Part shown: piece after piece, positions 16,164-29,409 of the stretch | Numbering within the stretch: position 1 is the first letter of the stretch | How the letters are laid out: every line of letters starts with the position of its first letter | NCBI GenBank assembly: GCA_005217565.1 | Contig: SJCO01000002.1 | Coordinates: 124,001-188,000 of the forward strand | Direction: 5' to 3' | From: Puteibacter caeruleilacunae | GTDB lineage: Bacteria > Bacteroidota > Bacteroidia > Bacteroidales > Prolixibacteraceae | Length of the DNA stretch: 64,000 nt | Notes under the pieces: model-generated | Told to the model about the DNA's origin: nothing | Databases searched by the model: none | The model's input: only the letters and a program-made list of their open reading frames with translations | Position numbers and translations under genes: made by a program

Positions 16164-17633
16164 ATGTATACACTAGGAATTGATATAGGAAGTTCATCAG
16201 TAAAAGTTAGTCTACTTGATGTAGCAAAAGGGAAAAGCATTGCATCAGATTTTTTCCCAAAGAAGGAAATGGAAATCACTGCAATACAAGCAGGATGGGC
16301 TGAACAGCATCCCGACATGTGGTGGAAAAATATGTCACTAGCATTAGAAAGCACTTTGGAACAAGCCCAAATCAATCGTAATGAAATCAAAGCAATAGGG
16401 ATATCATACCAGATGCATGGCTTAGTTTGTATCGACAAGGAAGGGAATGTATTACGACCTTCCATTATCTGGTGCGATAGTCGTGCTGTAGAAATTGGTA
16501 AAGAGGTAAACGAAAAGTTAGGAGCTGAATTTTGTCTTGAAAACTTCTTAAACTCTCCAGGGAATTTCACCGCATCTAAGCTAAAGTGGGTAAAAGATAA
16601 TGAACCTGAATTGTATGAAAAGATCGATAAAATCATGCTACCAGGCGATTATATGGCCTATAAACTAACTGGCGTATGCGGGACAACCATTTCGGGATTA
16701 TCTGAGGGTATTCTTTGGAACTTCAAGCAAAACGAAATAGCATTGGATCTATTAAAAGAAATGGGAATTGGAGATGAATTGTTGCCTGAAATACTTGAAA
16801 ACTTTACTCCTCAAGGAGAATTGCTTCCTGCTATAGCTGAAGAACTTGGCTTACCTGCAGGGATACCTGTAAGTTATCGTGCAGGAGATCAACCAAACAA
16901 TGCCTTTTCGTTAAATGTACTTAATCCTGGTGAAGTAGCAGCTACAGCCGGTACATCAGGAGTAGTTTATGGAGTAAGTGACCTACAAAAATATGACGAT
17001 CAATCGAGAGTCAACACCTTTGCTCATGTAAATCATACTGTAGACAATTCACGATTGGGAATTCTACTATGTATCAATGGTACCGGTATTTTAAATTCAT
17101 GGTTAAGAAAGAATATTTGTCCAGAATTAAGTTATGAAGCCATGAATGATGAGGCTTCAAAAGTGGCACCAGGATCAGATGGTTTAAATCTATATCCATT
17201 TGGAAATGGAGCCGAGAGAGTTTTAGGAAATCAGAATCCTGGAGCATCCTTCAAGGATCTTAATTTCAACATCCATTCACGCGGACACATCTTAAGAGCT
17301 GCACAAGAAGGCATCGCCTTTAGCTTCAAATATGGTATGGACATCATGAAAGACTTAGGCATCAACATGACCGTCATTAAAGCAGGGAAAGCCAATATGT
17401 TCTTAAGTCCTATTTTCCGTGAAACACTTGCCAATGTTACCGTAGCAAAAATTGAACTTTACGATACCGATGGAGCAGAAGGAGCAGCTCGTGGAGCTGC
17501 ACTAGGAGCAGGTATTTACAATAATCTGCAAGAGACTTTTGCATCGCTTAACAAGTTAGAGGAAATCTATCCTGAAGAAGCAAAAAGAGAAGAATATCAA
17601 CAAATTTACACGAACTGGAAAACCAAAGTATAA
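16164..17633 (+). CDS. xylB: Xylulokinase (FGGY family)
   Basis: Phosphorylates D-xylulose to xylulose 5-phosphate for the pentose phosphate pathway, 489 aa. FGGY landmarks are the N-terminal phosphate loop LGIDIGSSSVKVSLLDV, the XylB-typical ISYQMHGLVCIDKEG, SIIWCDSRA, LPGDYMAYKLTG, and ADP-site glycines in ATAGTSGVVYGV and DGAEGAARGAALGAG. It lies downstream of the GntR regulator and upstream of the GH3 and xylose isomerase genes on the same strand, which supports xylulose over other ketose substrates. Confidence 0.93.
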   Translation: MYTLGIDIGSSSVKVSLLDVAKGKSIASDFFPKKEMEITAIQAGWAEQHPDMWWKNMSLALESTLEQAQINRNEIKAIGISYQMHGLVCIDKEGNVLRPSIIWCDSRAVEIGKEVNEKLGAEFCLENFLNSPGNFTASKLKWVKDNEPELYEKIDKIMLPGDYMAYKLTGVCGTTISGLSEGILWNFKQNEIALDLLKEMGIGDELLPEILENFTPQGELLPAIAEELGLPAGIPVSYRAGDQPNNAFSLNVLNPGEVAATAGTSGVVYGVSDLQKYDDQSRVNTFAHVNHTVDNSRLGILLCINGTGILNSWLRKNICPELSYEAMNDEASKVAPGSDGLNLYPFGNGAERVLGNQNPGASFKDLNFNIHSRGHILRAAQEGIAFSFKYGMDIMKDLGINMTVIKAGKANMFLSPIFRETLANVTVAKIELYDTDGAEGAARGAALGAGIYNNLQETFASLNKLEEIYPEEAKREEYQQIYTNWKTKV

Positions 17634-17675
17634 CTCAATATATCATTAAAATCACAATTAAAAACCACAATCAAA

Positions 17676-20258
17676 ATGAAACAATTACCGTTGTTATTAA
17701 TCGTTTATTTACTGGGAGGACTGGTGAATGCACAGGAGTACAAGTATCCCTTTCAGGATCCTTGTCGGTCGGCAGAGGAGAGGGCCGATGACCTGTTATC
17801 TAGGATGACACCTGAAGAAAAAATCACACAGATGGTCGACAGGTCTGCAGCCATTGATCGATTGGGAATTGAAGAGTATAACTGGTGGAATGAATGCCTA
17901 CATGGAGTTGCCCGTTCAGGAGCCGCCACATCTTTTCCTCAAGCCGTAGGAATGGCTGCTACATGGAATGACCAATTAATCAACCAGGTTGCGGATGCAA
18001 TAAGTACTGAAGCTCGTGCCAAATTCAACGAAAACATTCGCCAGGGAAAAAGAGGTCGCTATGAAGGATTAACCATGTGGACACCAAACATCAACATTTT
18101 CAGAGACCCAAGATGGGGACGTGGACAGGAAACTTATGGAGAAGATCCTTATCTGACCTCACGTTTAGGTGTAGCCTTCGTGAAAGGTCTTCAAGGGGAT
18201 AATCCTGATTACTACAAAGTAGTAGCAACACCGAAGCACTATGCAGTGCACAGTGGTCCAGAGCCTAACCGCCATTCTTTTGATGCATATACTGATATGC
18301 GTGATTTATGGGAAACTTATCTTCCTGCCTTTGAAGCTACCGTGAAAGAAGGACAGGCATTCTCGGTGATGTCAGCTTATAACCGTTACCTTGGAGAATC
18401 ATGCACTGCAAGTGACTTTCTTCTGAATAAGATCTTAAGGGATCAGTGGGGATTTAAAGGTTATGTGGTATCAGACTGTGGAGCAGTTTATGATATTTAC
18501 AAATTTCACAATATTGTTCCAACTGCAGAAGAAGCAGCTGCACTATCTGTTAAGTCGGGTTGTGACCTTAATTGCGGATCAACCTTTAAAGCGCTGGACA
18601 AAGCGTTGAAAAAAGGATTGATAACAGAGAAAGAAATTGACGTTGCATTAAAGCGTCTTATCATAGCTAAGATTAAACTAGGTCTGTTAGATCCTCCTGA
18701 AAAAGTTCCTTTCGCTACCATTCCTTACGAGAAAAATGAGTGTAAAGAGCACCAGGATTTAGCACTTGAAACAACCAAGCAATCCATTGTTCTTTTAAAG
18801 AATGAGAACAATACGCTTCCATTAAGAACTGATATAAGATCGATTACAGTTGTGGGTCCGAATGCCAACGATAAGAATTTCCTTTTAGGTAATTACTTTG
18901 GAATTCCAACACACTATTCAACTGTCTTAGATGGAATTAAACAAGCAGTTTCATCAAAGACTAAAGTTCATTACTTTAAAGGATGTAACTTGGCTGATAC
19001 CAATCCACCGATTGATGTAGTGCATACTTCATTCTTCCAAAAGGAAACGCTTAAAGCTGAATACTACACTAATGCACAAATGGAAGGAAAGCCAGTTTTT
19101 TCAGGTACTGTAAAACTAATTGACTTTGATTGGGGAGGTGCCGCACCTATTCCTCAACTAAAGCCAGAAGAATATTCTATTCGATATACAGGCAAACTAA
19201 TTCCAAAAGAGACAGGCGAATTTGACTTGTCGGTTGCATCGAAAGGTGGATTCTATAGAGTATTTGTAAACGATGAGATTCTTCTTAACAATTGGGAGAA
19301 ACAAGACAGTGCTTCGCATAGAAAAACCATCAGTTTAGAAAAAGGTAAAAAATATGACATCCGACTAGAATACTGGTGTAAAAATCCTTGGTTATCGAAA
19401 ATTCAGTTAAACTGGTTAACTCCATCGGCAAGGAACAATGACATTCTTATTCAACAAGCAGGACAATCAGATGCTATCGTGTTTGTAGGTGGTATCTCTG
19501 CGGCATTGGAAGGAGAAGAAATGCCTGTAAAGGTAGATGGTTTCAAAGGTGGAGATCGCACCCACTTGAAGCTACCGAAAGTACAGGAAGATTTATTGGA
19601 GAAACTTCATGCGACAGGTAAACCAGTGATCTTCTTGCTAACAACAGGAAGTGCCATGGCCATAAATTGGGAGCAAGAGCATCTTCCTGCAATCATGAAT
19701 ATCTGGTATCCAGGTCAGGCTGGTGGTAAAGCTGTTGCTGATATTCTGTTTGGAAAATCATCACCATCAGGAAAACTACCGGTTACATTTTACAAGTCGG
19801 TAAATGACCTTCCTCCATTTGAAGATTATCACATGGCAGGTAGAACTTACAAGTACTTTGAAGGAACACCGCTTTATCCATTTGGTTTCGGATTAAGCTA
19901 CTCATCTTTCATGATTTCAAAACCTGAGTTATCGAAGAAGACAATCACCTCGAATGAATCAGTAACAGTTAATGTTCTTGTTACCAATAGTGGTGATTAT
20001 AACGCCCACGAAACAGTACAGGTATACGTCAAGGATTTACAATCAAGTGTACCAAAACCAATTAAATCGTTGAGAAAATTCAAGAAGATATTCCTTAAAA
20101 AAGGAGAATCACAAACACTTGAATTTACCCTTGATCCTGCTGACTTCTCAGTAAGAGATGCTCAAGGAAAACCTTTTGTGGAAGCAGGAGTATTCGAGAT
20201 TTTAATAGGAGACAATTCAGAAACAACAAATAAATCAACATTAAGAATAACAAAATAA
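17676..20258 (+). CDS. Exported GH3 beta-xylosidase/beta-glucosidase with PA14 insert
   Basis: Glycoside hydrolase family 3 enzyme, 860 aa, that would release xylose from xylo-oligosaccharides in the periplasm. There is a signal peptide (residues 1-19, cleavage after VNA). The GH3 N-terminal barrel runs about 30-355 with the nucleophile Asp in [15 protein letters not shown] (about 267). The second domain is split by a PA14-type module (about 455-600, [20 protein letters not shown]), and a C-terminal fibronectin-like domain (about 770-855) follows. Substrate is inferred from the xylose genes on both sides; GH3 alone does not separate xylosidase from glucosidase or arabinosidase. The stop is 7 bp before xylose isomerase. 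Confidence 0.88.
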   Translation: MKQLPLLLIVYLLGGLVNAQEYKYPFQDPCRSAEERADDLLSRMTPEEKITQMVDRSAAIDRLGIEEYNWWNECLHGVARSGAATSFPQAVGMAATWNDQLINQVADAISTEARAKFNENIRQGKRGRYEGLTMWTPNINIFRDPRWGRGQETYGEDPYLTSRLGVAFVKGLQGDNPDYYKVVATPKHYAVHSGPEPNRHSFDAYTDMRDLWETYLPAFEATVKEGQAFSVMSAYNRYLGESCTASDFLLNKILRDQWGFKGYVVSDCGAVYDIYKFHNIVPTAEEAAALSVKSGCDLNCGSTFKALDKALKKGLITEKEIDVALKRLIIAKIKLGLLDPPEKVPFATIPYEKNECKEHQDLALETTKQSIVLLKNENNTLPLRTDIRSITVVGPNANDKNFLLGNYFGIPTHYSTVLDGIKQAVSSKTKVHYFKGCNLADTNPPIDVVHTSFFQKETLKAEYYTNAQMEGKPVFSGTVKLIDFDWGGAAPIPQLKPEEYSIRYTGKLIPKETGEFDLSVASKGGFYRVFVNDEILLNNWEKQDSASHRKTISLEKGKKYDIRLEYWCKNPWLSKIQLNWLTPSARNNDILIQQAGQSDAIVFVGGISAALEGEEMPVKVDGFKGGDRTHLKLPKVQEDLLEKLHATGKPVIFLLTTGSAMAINWEQEHLPAIMNIWYPGQAGGKAVADILFGKSSPSGKLPVTFYKSVNDLPPFEDYHMAGRTYKYFEGTPLYPFGFGLSYSSFMISKPELSKKTITSNESVTVNVLVTNSGDYNAHETVQVYVKDLQSSVPKPIKSLRKFKKIFLKKGESQTLEFTLDPADFSVRDAQGKPFVEAGVFEILIGDNSETTNKSTLRITK

Positions 20259-20265
20259 ACGTATT

Positions 20266-21591
20266 ATGAGCTTAACAATTGGCAATAAAGAATATTTCCC
20301 AACAATTGGGAAAATTGCTTACGAAGGTCCAGATTCAAAAAATCCATTGGCCTTTAAATGGTATGATGAAAACCGTGTAGTTGCTGGTAAAACGATGAAA
20401 GAGCATCTTCGTTTTGCTGTAGCCTACTGGCATACCTTCTGTGGCGACGGTGGAGATCCATTCGGACCAGGAACACAAATTTTCCCTTGGGGTACTGAAG
20501 CAGATCCTATTGCTGCGGCAAAATCAAAAATGGATGCAGCGTTTGAGTTTATCACTAAACTAGGCGTACCTTTTTACTGTTTCCACGATACCGACGTTGT
20601 TGGTGATGGTAGCGTATTCGAAATTGAGAAGCGTTTAGCAACCATGGTGGAATATGCAAAGCAGAAGCAGGCTGACTCGGGAGTAAAATTACTTTGGGGT
20701 ACTGCTAATGTATTCTCTAATCCTCGTTACATGAATGGAGCATCAACCAATCCTGATTTCAACGTATTGGCCAATGCTGCTACTCAGGTTAAAAATGCCA
20801 TTGATGCAACTATTGCTCTTGGAGGTAAAGGATATGTATTCTGGGGTGGTAGAGAAGGTTATATGTCGCTTCACAACACCGACATGAAGCGTGAATTAGA
20901 TCACTTGGGCATGTTCCTACGCATGGCTCGTGACTATGGTCGCCAGAATGGATTCGACGGAACTTTCTTCATTGAACCTAAGCCAATGGAGCCAACTAAG
21001 CATCAGTATGATTTTGACACAGCAACCGTACTTGGATTCTTGAACAAATATGGGTTAGCTGACGACTTTAAGATCAATATTGAAGTAAATCATGCAACAC
21101 TTGCAGGTCATACATTTGCACATGAACTACAGACAGCTGTTGACAACAACATGCTAGGAAGTATTGATGCAAACAAAGGAGACTATCAAAATGGATGGGA
21201 TACTGATGAATTCCCAACAAGCATTTATGAGGTTACTGAAGCTATGTTACCTATCCTTCAAAACGGAGGATTTGAGCACGGAGGTATCAACTTTGATGCA
21301 AAAACCAGACGTAACTCTACAGACCTTGAGGATATCTTCATCGCACACGTTGGAGGAATGGATGTATTTGCAAGAGCATTAATTATTGCTGATAAAATCC
21401 GTACTGAGTCACCTTACTTACAAATGAAGAAAGATCGTTACGCATCGTACGACACTGCTAATGGTAGTCGTTTTGAAAACGGTGAATTGACTCTTTCAGA
21501 CTTGAGAAACATCGCAAAAGAGGCTGGAGAACCAGCACAAATTAGCGGAAAACAAGAACTACTTGAGCAATTGATAAACTGGTATATTTAA
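20266..21591 (+). CDS. xylA: Xylose isomerase
   Basis: Converts D-xylose to D-xylulose, 441 aa, class II length. The motifs are strong: [13 protein letters not shown] (catalytic His region), [17 protein letters not shown] (metal and substrate binding), [18 protein letters not shown] (metal-binding Glu and Lys), [14 protein letters not shown], and [20 protein letters not shown]. It starts 7 bp after the GH3 gene, so translation is probably coupled. It is followed by an intra-operon terminator-like hairpin before the transporter gene. Confidence 0.97.
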   Translation: MSLTIGNKEYFPTIGKIAYEGPDSKNPLAFKWYDENRVVAGKTMKEHLRFAVAYWHTFCGDGGDPFGPGTQIFPWGTEADPIAAAKSKMDAAFEFITKLGVPFYCFHDTDVVGDGSVFEIEKRLATMVEYAKQKQADSGVKLLWGTANVFSNPRYMNGASTNPDFNVLANAATQVKNAIDATIALGGKGYVFWGGREGYMSLHNTDMKRELDHLGMFLRMARDYGRQNGFDGTFFIEPKPMEPTKHQYDFDTATVLGFLNKYGLADDFKINIEVNHATLAGHTFAHELQTAVDNNMLGSIDANKGDYQNGWDTDEFPTSIYEVTEAMLPILQNGGFEHGGINFDAKTRRNSTDLEDIFIAHVGGMDVFARALIIADKIRTESPYLQMKKDRYASYDTANGSRFENGELTLSDLRNIAKEAGEPAQISGKQELLEQLINWYI

Positions 21592-21605
21592 TACCAAATA
21601 TAGAT

Positions 21606-21636
21606 GGTTAGGAGATCTACTCTCCTAACCTTTTTT
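21606..21636 (+). terminator. Terminator-like hairpin between xylA and the transporter gene
   Basis: The 10-bp stem GGTTAGGAGA / TCTCCTAACC has a 5-nt loop and is followed by six T. It lies 15 bp after the xylA stop and 17 bp before the transporter ATG. It should reduce readthrough, so the transporter may be expressed at a lower level than xylA. Confidence 0.85.
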
Positions 21637-21652
21637 CCAAAAAAGACTAACT

Positions 21653-23068
21653 ATGGAAGATAATTATAACAAGCGTTTTATAACATCAATTACACTGGTG
21701 GCAACCCTTGGAGGTCTATTGTTTGGTTACGACACAGCCGTAATTTCCGGGACAGTAGGTTCACTCAAAAGCTTCTTTATTGATCCACGCGGGCTGGAAG
21801 AGATTGCAGCTAATTCCTTACTAGGTATAACAGTATCCAGTGCTCTCCTTGGATGTATTATAGGAGGATTAAGTGGAGGTATTTTGGCTCTAAAACTGGG
21901 AAGAAGAACAAGTTTGATGGTAGCTGCACTTTTATTTACGCTCTCTGCCATCGGTTCAGCAATGCCAGAAATAGGTATTCAAGAGATCGGTTCAGGCAAT
22001 CACATGTTACTCACTCCATTCATTATTTATAGAATTATTGGAGGTATTGGAGTAGGATTAGCATCGATGCTATCACCAATGTATATTGCAGAGATGGCAC
22101 CCGCAAATAAACGAGGTAGTCTGGTTTCGTGGAACCAGTTTGCCATCATTTTTGGAATGTTGGTGGTTTACTTTGTCAACTACTACATCGCACTTCAGGG
22201 AGATGATGACTGGTTAAATACGATAGGATGGAGATGGATGTTTGCTTCAGAGACAATTCCTGCCATGCTATTTTTCGTTCTGTTGTTCTTTGTTCCAGAA
22301 AGTCCCCGTTGGCTAGTAATTAAGCAGCAAGAGTCGAAAGCCAGCTCTGTACTTGAGAAAATTAGTGGGAAAGTACAAGCTGCAAAAGAGTTAGCAGAGA
22401 TTAAGCTAAGTCTTACTGGCAACCAATCAGGCAAACTATTTTCATATGGTGCATTAATAATTGTAATCGGTATATTACTTTCAGTATTCCAACAGTTTGT
22501 CGGAATTAATGTGGTATTATACTATGCTCCTGAAATCTTCAAGAATATGGGATCAGGAACCGATACTGCATTATTACAAACCATCATTGTTGGTTTCATC
22601 AACCTTACTTTTACTGTTATTGCCATATTCACTGTTGATCGCTTTGGACGTAAACCTCTTCAGATCATCGGTGCATTAGGAATGGCAATAAGTATGATCG
22701 CACTAGGATTCACATTCTTCCTTCAACAAATGGGCATTGGTGCATTGGTATTCATGCTAACTTATGTTGCTTCATTTGCAATGTCGTGGGGACCTGTAAC
22801 CTGGGTACTATTATCGGAAATATTCCCTAATCGTATCAGAGGAAGAGCTATGGCCGTTGCGGTTGCAGCACAATGGATTTCAAATTACCTTGTATCATGG
22901 ACATTCCCAATGATGGATAAATCATCGTTATTGAATAATCTTTTCCATCACGGTTTTGCATATTGGATATATGGAATCATGGGACTTCTTGCGGCGTTAT
23001 TCGTTTGGAAGATGGTTCCGGAAACCAAAGGAAAATCATTGGAAGAAATGGAAAAACTTTGGAAATAA
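21653..23068 (+). CDS. MFS sugar porter, probable xylose/H+ symporter
   Basis: Inner-membrane major-facilitator transporter of the sugar porter family, 471 aa, with twelve predicted membrane segments. Family signatures are GYDTAVISGTVGSL in helix 1, GGLSGGILALKLGRRTSLM, PESPRWLV after helix 6, FQQFVGINVVLYYAPEIF in helix 7 (sugar-binding Gln residues), DRFGRKPL and VPETKGKSLEEMEKLW at the C terminus. The sequence and context are closest to XylE-type proteins. An internal terminator-like hairpin precedes it, and epimerase is encoded convergently downstream. Confidence 0.9.
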   Translation: MEDNYNKRFITSITLVATLGGLLFGYDTAVISGTVGSLKSFFIDPRGLEEIAANSLLGITVSSALLGCIIGGLSGGILALKLGRRTSLMVAALLFTLSAIGSAMPEIGIQEIGSGNHMLLTPFIIYRIIGGIGVGLASMLSPMYIAEMAPANKRGSLVSWNQFAIIFGMLVVYFVNYYIALQGDDDWLNTIGWRWMFASETIPAMLFFVLLFFVPESPRWLVIKQQESKASSVLEKISGKVQAAKELAEIKLSLTGNQSGKLFSYGALIIVIGILLSVFQQFVGINVVLYYAPEIFKNMGSGTDTALLQTIIVGFINLTFTVIAIFTVDRFGRKPLQIIGALGMAISMIALGFTFFLQQMGIGALVFMLTYVASFAMSWGPVTWVLLSEIFPNRIRGRAMAVAVAAQWISNYLVSWTFPMMDKSSLLNNLFHHGFAYWIYGIMGLLAALFVWKMVPETKGKSLEEMEKLWK

Positions 23069-23087
23069 AAATATGGTTACATGATTA

Positions 23088-23141
23088 AAAGGTAATAAGG
23101 TAAAACGGTTCTGCGTGTTACCTTTCGACCTTATTACCTTT
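23088..23141. repeat. Long inverted repeat with alternative pairing
   Basis: Arms AAAGGTAATAAGGT (23088-23101) and ACCTTATTACCTTT (23128-23141) are perfect 14-bp complements around 26 nt. Inside, AAGGTAA (23097-23103) can instead pair with TTACCTT (23118-23124), so two mutually exclusive stems are possible. It lies 20 bp after the sugar porter stop. Confidence 0.8.
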
Positions 23142-23161
23142 CAACCGACTACCATTTAATG

Positions 23162-23186
23162 AAAAAAGGGGCTTGACTAGAGCCCC
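23162..23186 (-). terminator. Terminator of aldose epimerase gene
   Basis: A GGGGCT / AGCCCC stem overlaps the stop codon of the epimerase gene, with a T run on the minus strand (23162-23167). Confidence 0.85.
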
Positions 23187-24229
23187 TCCGATAACTTAAC
23201 ACCAAATTTATAGACAGTTGTCTGTAAATAAGTCTCTCCAGGCCTGAGAACAGTCTCAGGGAATTCAGGTTTGTTCGGAGAATCAGGATAATGTTGTGTC
23301 TCTAAAGCCACTCCTGAATAGCTACCAAATTTTCCGTTTAATTCAGGAATCCAGTAGCCCGTATAAAGTTGCATCCCTGGTTGAGTTGTATAAACTTCAA
23401 TCTCACGACCAGAATTCTGCTCACTTAAGCAAGCAACTTTTCTCATTTCTCCTTTTTCGCCTCTTAGAACATAGTTTAAATCGTAACCTGTCTCCAACTC
23501 ATCCATTTGTTCTCCAATGGTACGATTTGTTCTAAAATCGAATGGTGTTCCTGCAACACCTGAGTATACGCCAATCGGGATCATATTGTTATCCACAGGC
23601 GTTATCTCATCTGATTCGATGCAAAGATAATGACCTGTAACGATTTCTTTGCATCCTGTTAGGTTAAAATAACTGTGATTTGTAAGATTAATTGGTGTAG
23701 CCTTGTCAGTTTCCGCATTATATCTGATCTTCAGCTCATTCTTTTCATTTAAAGAATATCTTACTTTTAACAGAACGTTACCAGGATAAGCCTCATCACC
23801 ATCTTTTGACAAATGCGATAATTCAACACCAACTTCTTCATCCTCGCGAATCACTTCTGCTTTCCAAAGAACACGATCATACCCCACTAGCCCACCATGA
23901 AGGTGATTAGGTCCATTATTCACCGCCAATTGGAAATCTTCACCATCTAAAGTAAATTTTCCTTCACGAATTCTGTTTGCGAAACGACCACAAATAGCTC
24001 CAAAATAAGGATAAGAATTTAGGTATTCATCTGAGATATAGTCTTCCAGCTTGTCAAAACCCAAAACAACGTTATCAACGTTCCCATCTTTATCGGACAT
24101 TTCAACAGCAGTAATAACACCGCCATAGTTTGTTATTTTGACTACCAATCCGTTGTCATTACTAAGCGTAAATAACTGAGCTTGTTCATTAGAAGGCATT
24201 AAGCCAAAATCACTTACTTGAACCTGCAT
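23177..24229 (-). CDS. galM: Aldose 1-epimerase (mutarotase)
   Basis: Interconverts alpha and beta anomers of aldoses, here probably xylose for the isomerase, 350 aa. Motifs are NNGPNHLHGGLVGYD with the first catalytic-type His, INLTNHSYFNLTG with the second His, and the C-terminal base in VALETQHYPDSPNKPEFP. No signal peptide is seen, so it is cytoplasmic. It is divergent from the second GntR regulator and shares a 187-bp intergenic region with a putative operator. Confidence 0.93.
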   Translation of the reverse strand: MQVQVSDFGLMPSNEQAQLFTLSNDNGLVVKITNYGGVITAVEMSDKDGNVDNVVLGFDKLEDYISDEYLNSYPYFGAICGRFANRIREGKFTLDGEDFQLAVNNGPNHLHGGLVGYDRVLWKAEVIREDEEVGVELSHLSKDGDEAYPGNVLLKVRYSLNEKNELKIRYNAETDKATPINLTNHSYFNLTGCKEIVTGHYLCIESDEITPVDNNMIPIGVYSGVAGTPFDFRTNRTIGEQMDELETGYDLNYVLRGEKGEMRKVACLSEQNSGREIEVYTTQPGMQLYTGYWIPELNGKFGSYSGVALETQHYPDSPNKPEFPETVLRPGETYLQTTVYKFGVKLSEGL

Positions 24230-24317
24230 ATTAGATATTGTTTTACTAGTTTTTACTGTTTGGTTAGATTATTGAATCACCATCAATTTTTGACAGTTTT
24301 TCAGACAATCAACTCAA

Positions 24318-24325
24318 CAAAGATA
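24318..24325 (-). promoter_or_regulatory. Putative -7 element of the epimerase promoter
   Basis: TATCTTTG on the minus strand matches TAnnTTTG exactly, giving a leader of roughly 80 nt. The -33 position has no TTG; it is covered by the candidate operator at 24342. Confidence 0.55.
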
Positions 24326-24341
24326 TAATTTTTAACAACTG

Positions 24342-24354
24342 TACCGGACTGGTA
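24342..24354. promoter_or_regulatory. Candidate operator TACCGGACTGGTA
   Basis: A 13-bp palindrome with 5 of 6 complementary pairs around a central A, placed over the -33 region of the epimerase promoter and upstream of regulator 2. It resembles the element at 15068-15080. Confidence 0.5.
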
Positions 24355-24416
24355 GGTTATATTACTTTCAATATTTAACTTAAATCACTACATTTATCGC
24401 CTGAAATTCTAGACTC

Positions 24417-25421
24417 ATGTTAAAAACTATTTTCAGCATAGATGAAAACTCGTCGATTCCAAAGTATCGACAGCTTATCAATTCAATTATTGAAGCCATT
24501 GAATCAAAAACTTTAAGAAAGGGTGATAAGATTCCTTCCTTAAATCAGGTATGCAAAGAATTCGGTCTTTCAAGAGATACCGTAATGGTTGCGTTCAATG
24601 AGTTAAAATCAAAGGGTATTCTTAGCTCAATGCCAGGAAAAGGCTATTATATTGAAAACGAAAATATTGAAGTACAACAAAAGATACTTGTTCTGTTCGA
24701 CGAATTAAATGTTTTTAAAGAAGATCTTTACAATTCATTTCTTCAAAACCTCGAAAAAGGAACCACTGTAGATATCTTTTTTCATCACTTTAATTACCAA
24801 GTTTTTAGAGATCTTATTCATAACAACATCGGTAAGTATACCGACTATGTTATAATGCCTGCTACTTTTGAAGATGCTGGATCATTGATTAGCAAATTAC
24901 CTCAGGACAGAGTCTATATTCTTGATAGATTGAAGAAAGACCTATCAAACTACCCTATAGTATATCAGGATTTTGAAAATGACACCTATGATGCAATGGT
25001 GCAAGGGAAAAATCTATTGACAAAATACGAAGAATTGGTGATGATTTTCCCTGGAGGAAAGGAACCAAGAGGAAGGGTAAAAGGTTTTGAGAGATTCTGT
25101 AAAGAAAATAAAATTAAGAGCTCAATTATCAAGTCATTGAATGACCATGAGATTAAGGCTCAACAAGCCTATTTTGTGCCAACAGACCGTAATTTAGTAA
25201 GATTGGTGAAAGCGGCAAAATCACAAGGTTTTGAGTTGGGTAAAGATTTTGGAATTGTTTCTTTTAACGACACAGCACTAAAAGAGGTAGTTGAAGGAGG
25301 TATCACTACAATATCGACCGACTTTGTGCTAATGGGAAGAAATCTGGCGCACCTAATTTCAGAAAAACATCATGATCAGGTTAAAAATCCATCTTACTTG
25401 ATAAAAAGAGCATCACTCTAG
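24417..25421 (+). CDS. GntR-type regulator with periplasmic-binding-like sensor domain (xylose regulator 2)
   Basis: Paralogue of the regulator at 15095, 334 aa, colinear over the whole length. The winged helix (about residues 10-76) shows KGDKIPSLNQVCKEFGLSRD and SKGILSSMPGKGYYIENE. The effector domain (85-334) ends with 'STDFVLMGRNLAHLISEK'. Shared blocks with the first regulator include the FFHHFNYQVFRDL / FHHYNIDVFRKL and YDAM / YDAL segments. It is divergent from aldose epimerase. Two related regulators around one catabolic locus suggest different effectors (for example xylose versus xylobiose or another pentose), but this is inference. Confidence 0.85.
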   Translation: MLKTIFSIDENSSIPKYRQLINSIIEAIESKTLRKGDKIPSLNQVCKEFGLSRDTVMVAFNELKSKGILSSMPGKGYYIENENIEVQQKILVLFDELNVFKEDLYNSFLQNLEKGTTVDIFFHHFNYQVFRDLIHNNIGKYTDYVIMPATFEDAGSLISKLPQDRVYILDRLKKDLSNYPIVYQDFENDTYDAMVQGKNLLTKYEELVMIFPGGKEPRGRVKGFERFCKENKIKSSIIKSLNDHEIKAQQAYFVPTDRNLVRLVKAAKSQGFELGKDFGIVSFNDTALKEVVEGGITTISTDFVLMGRNLAHLISEKHHDQVKNPSYLIKRASL

Positions 25422-25492
25422 ACAGATTTATCAATGTTTGAATCATAAAGTCAATGGATTAGCAAACTAACATCCTACATTACATATTTTAC

Positions 25493-25527
25493 AAACGCTG
25501 GTACTCCTTCCTCGGGTACCAGCGTTT
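25493..25527. terminator. Bidirectional terminator
   Basis: A perfect 12-bp stem AAACGCTGGTAC / GTACCAGCGTTT with an 11-nt loop sits between the convergent regulator 2 and GH2 genes, followed by a T-rich run on the plus strand. Confidence 0.9.
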
Positions 25528-25533
25528 ATTTTA

Positions 25534-29310
<3,777 letters not shown>

Positions 29311-29333
29311 TCATTAAGGTTTTTTAATCTGAA

Positions 29334-29369
29334 AACATGACCTGCAATGCGGTATTAGCAGGCCATGTT
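29334..29369 (-). terminator. Hairpin between the NPCBM glycosidase and GH2 genes
   Basis: AACATG-A-CCTGC pairs with GCAGG-C-CATGTT (11 pairs, one mismatch), followed by TTTTC on the minus strand. It may partly terminate transcripts coming from the upstream glycosidase gene. Confidence 0.6.
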
Positions 29370-29409
29370 CAACAAATTGCTCTATATTTAACTACAATAA
29401 ATCTTCATT

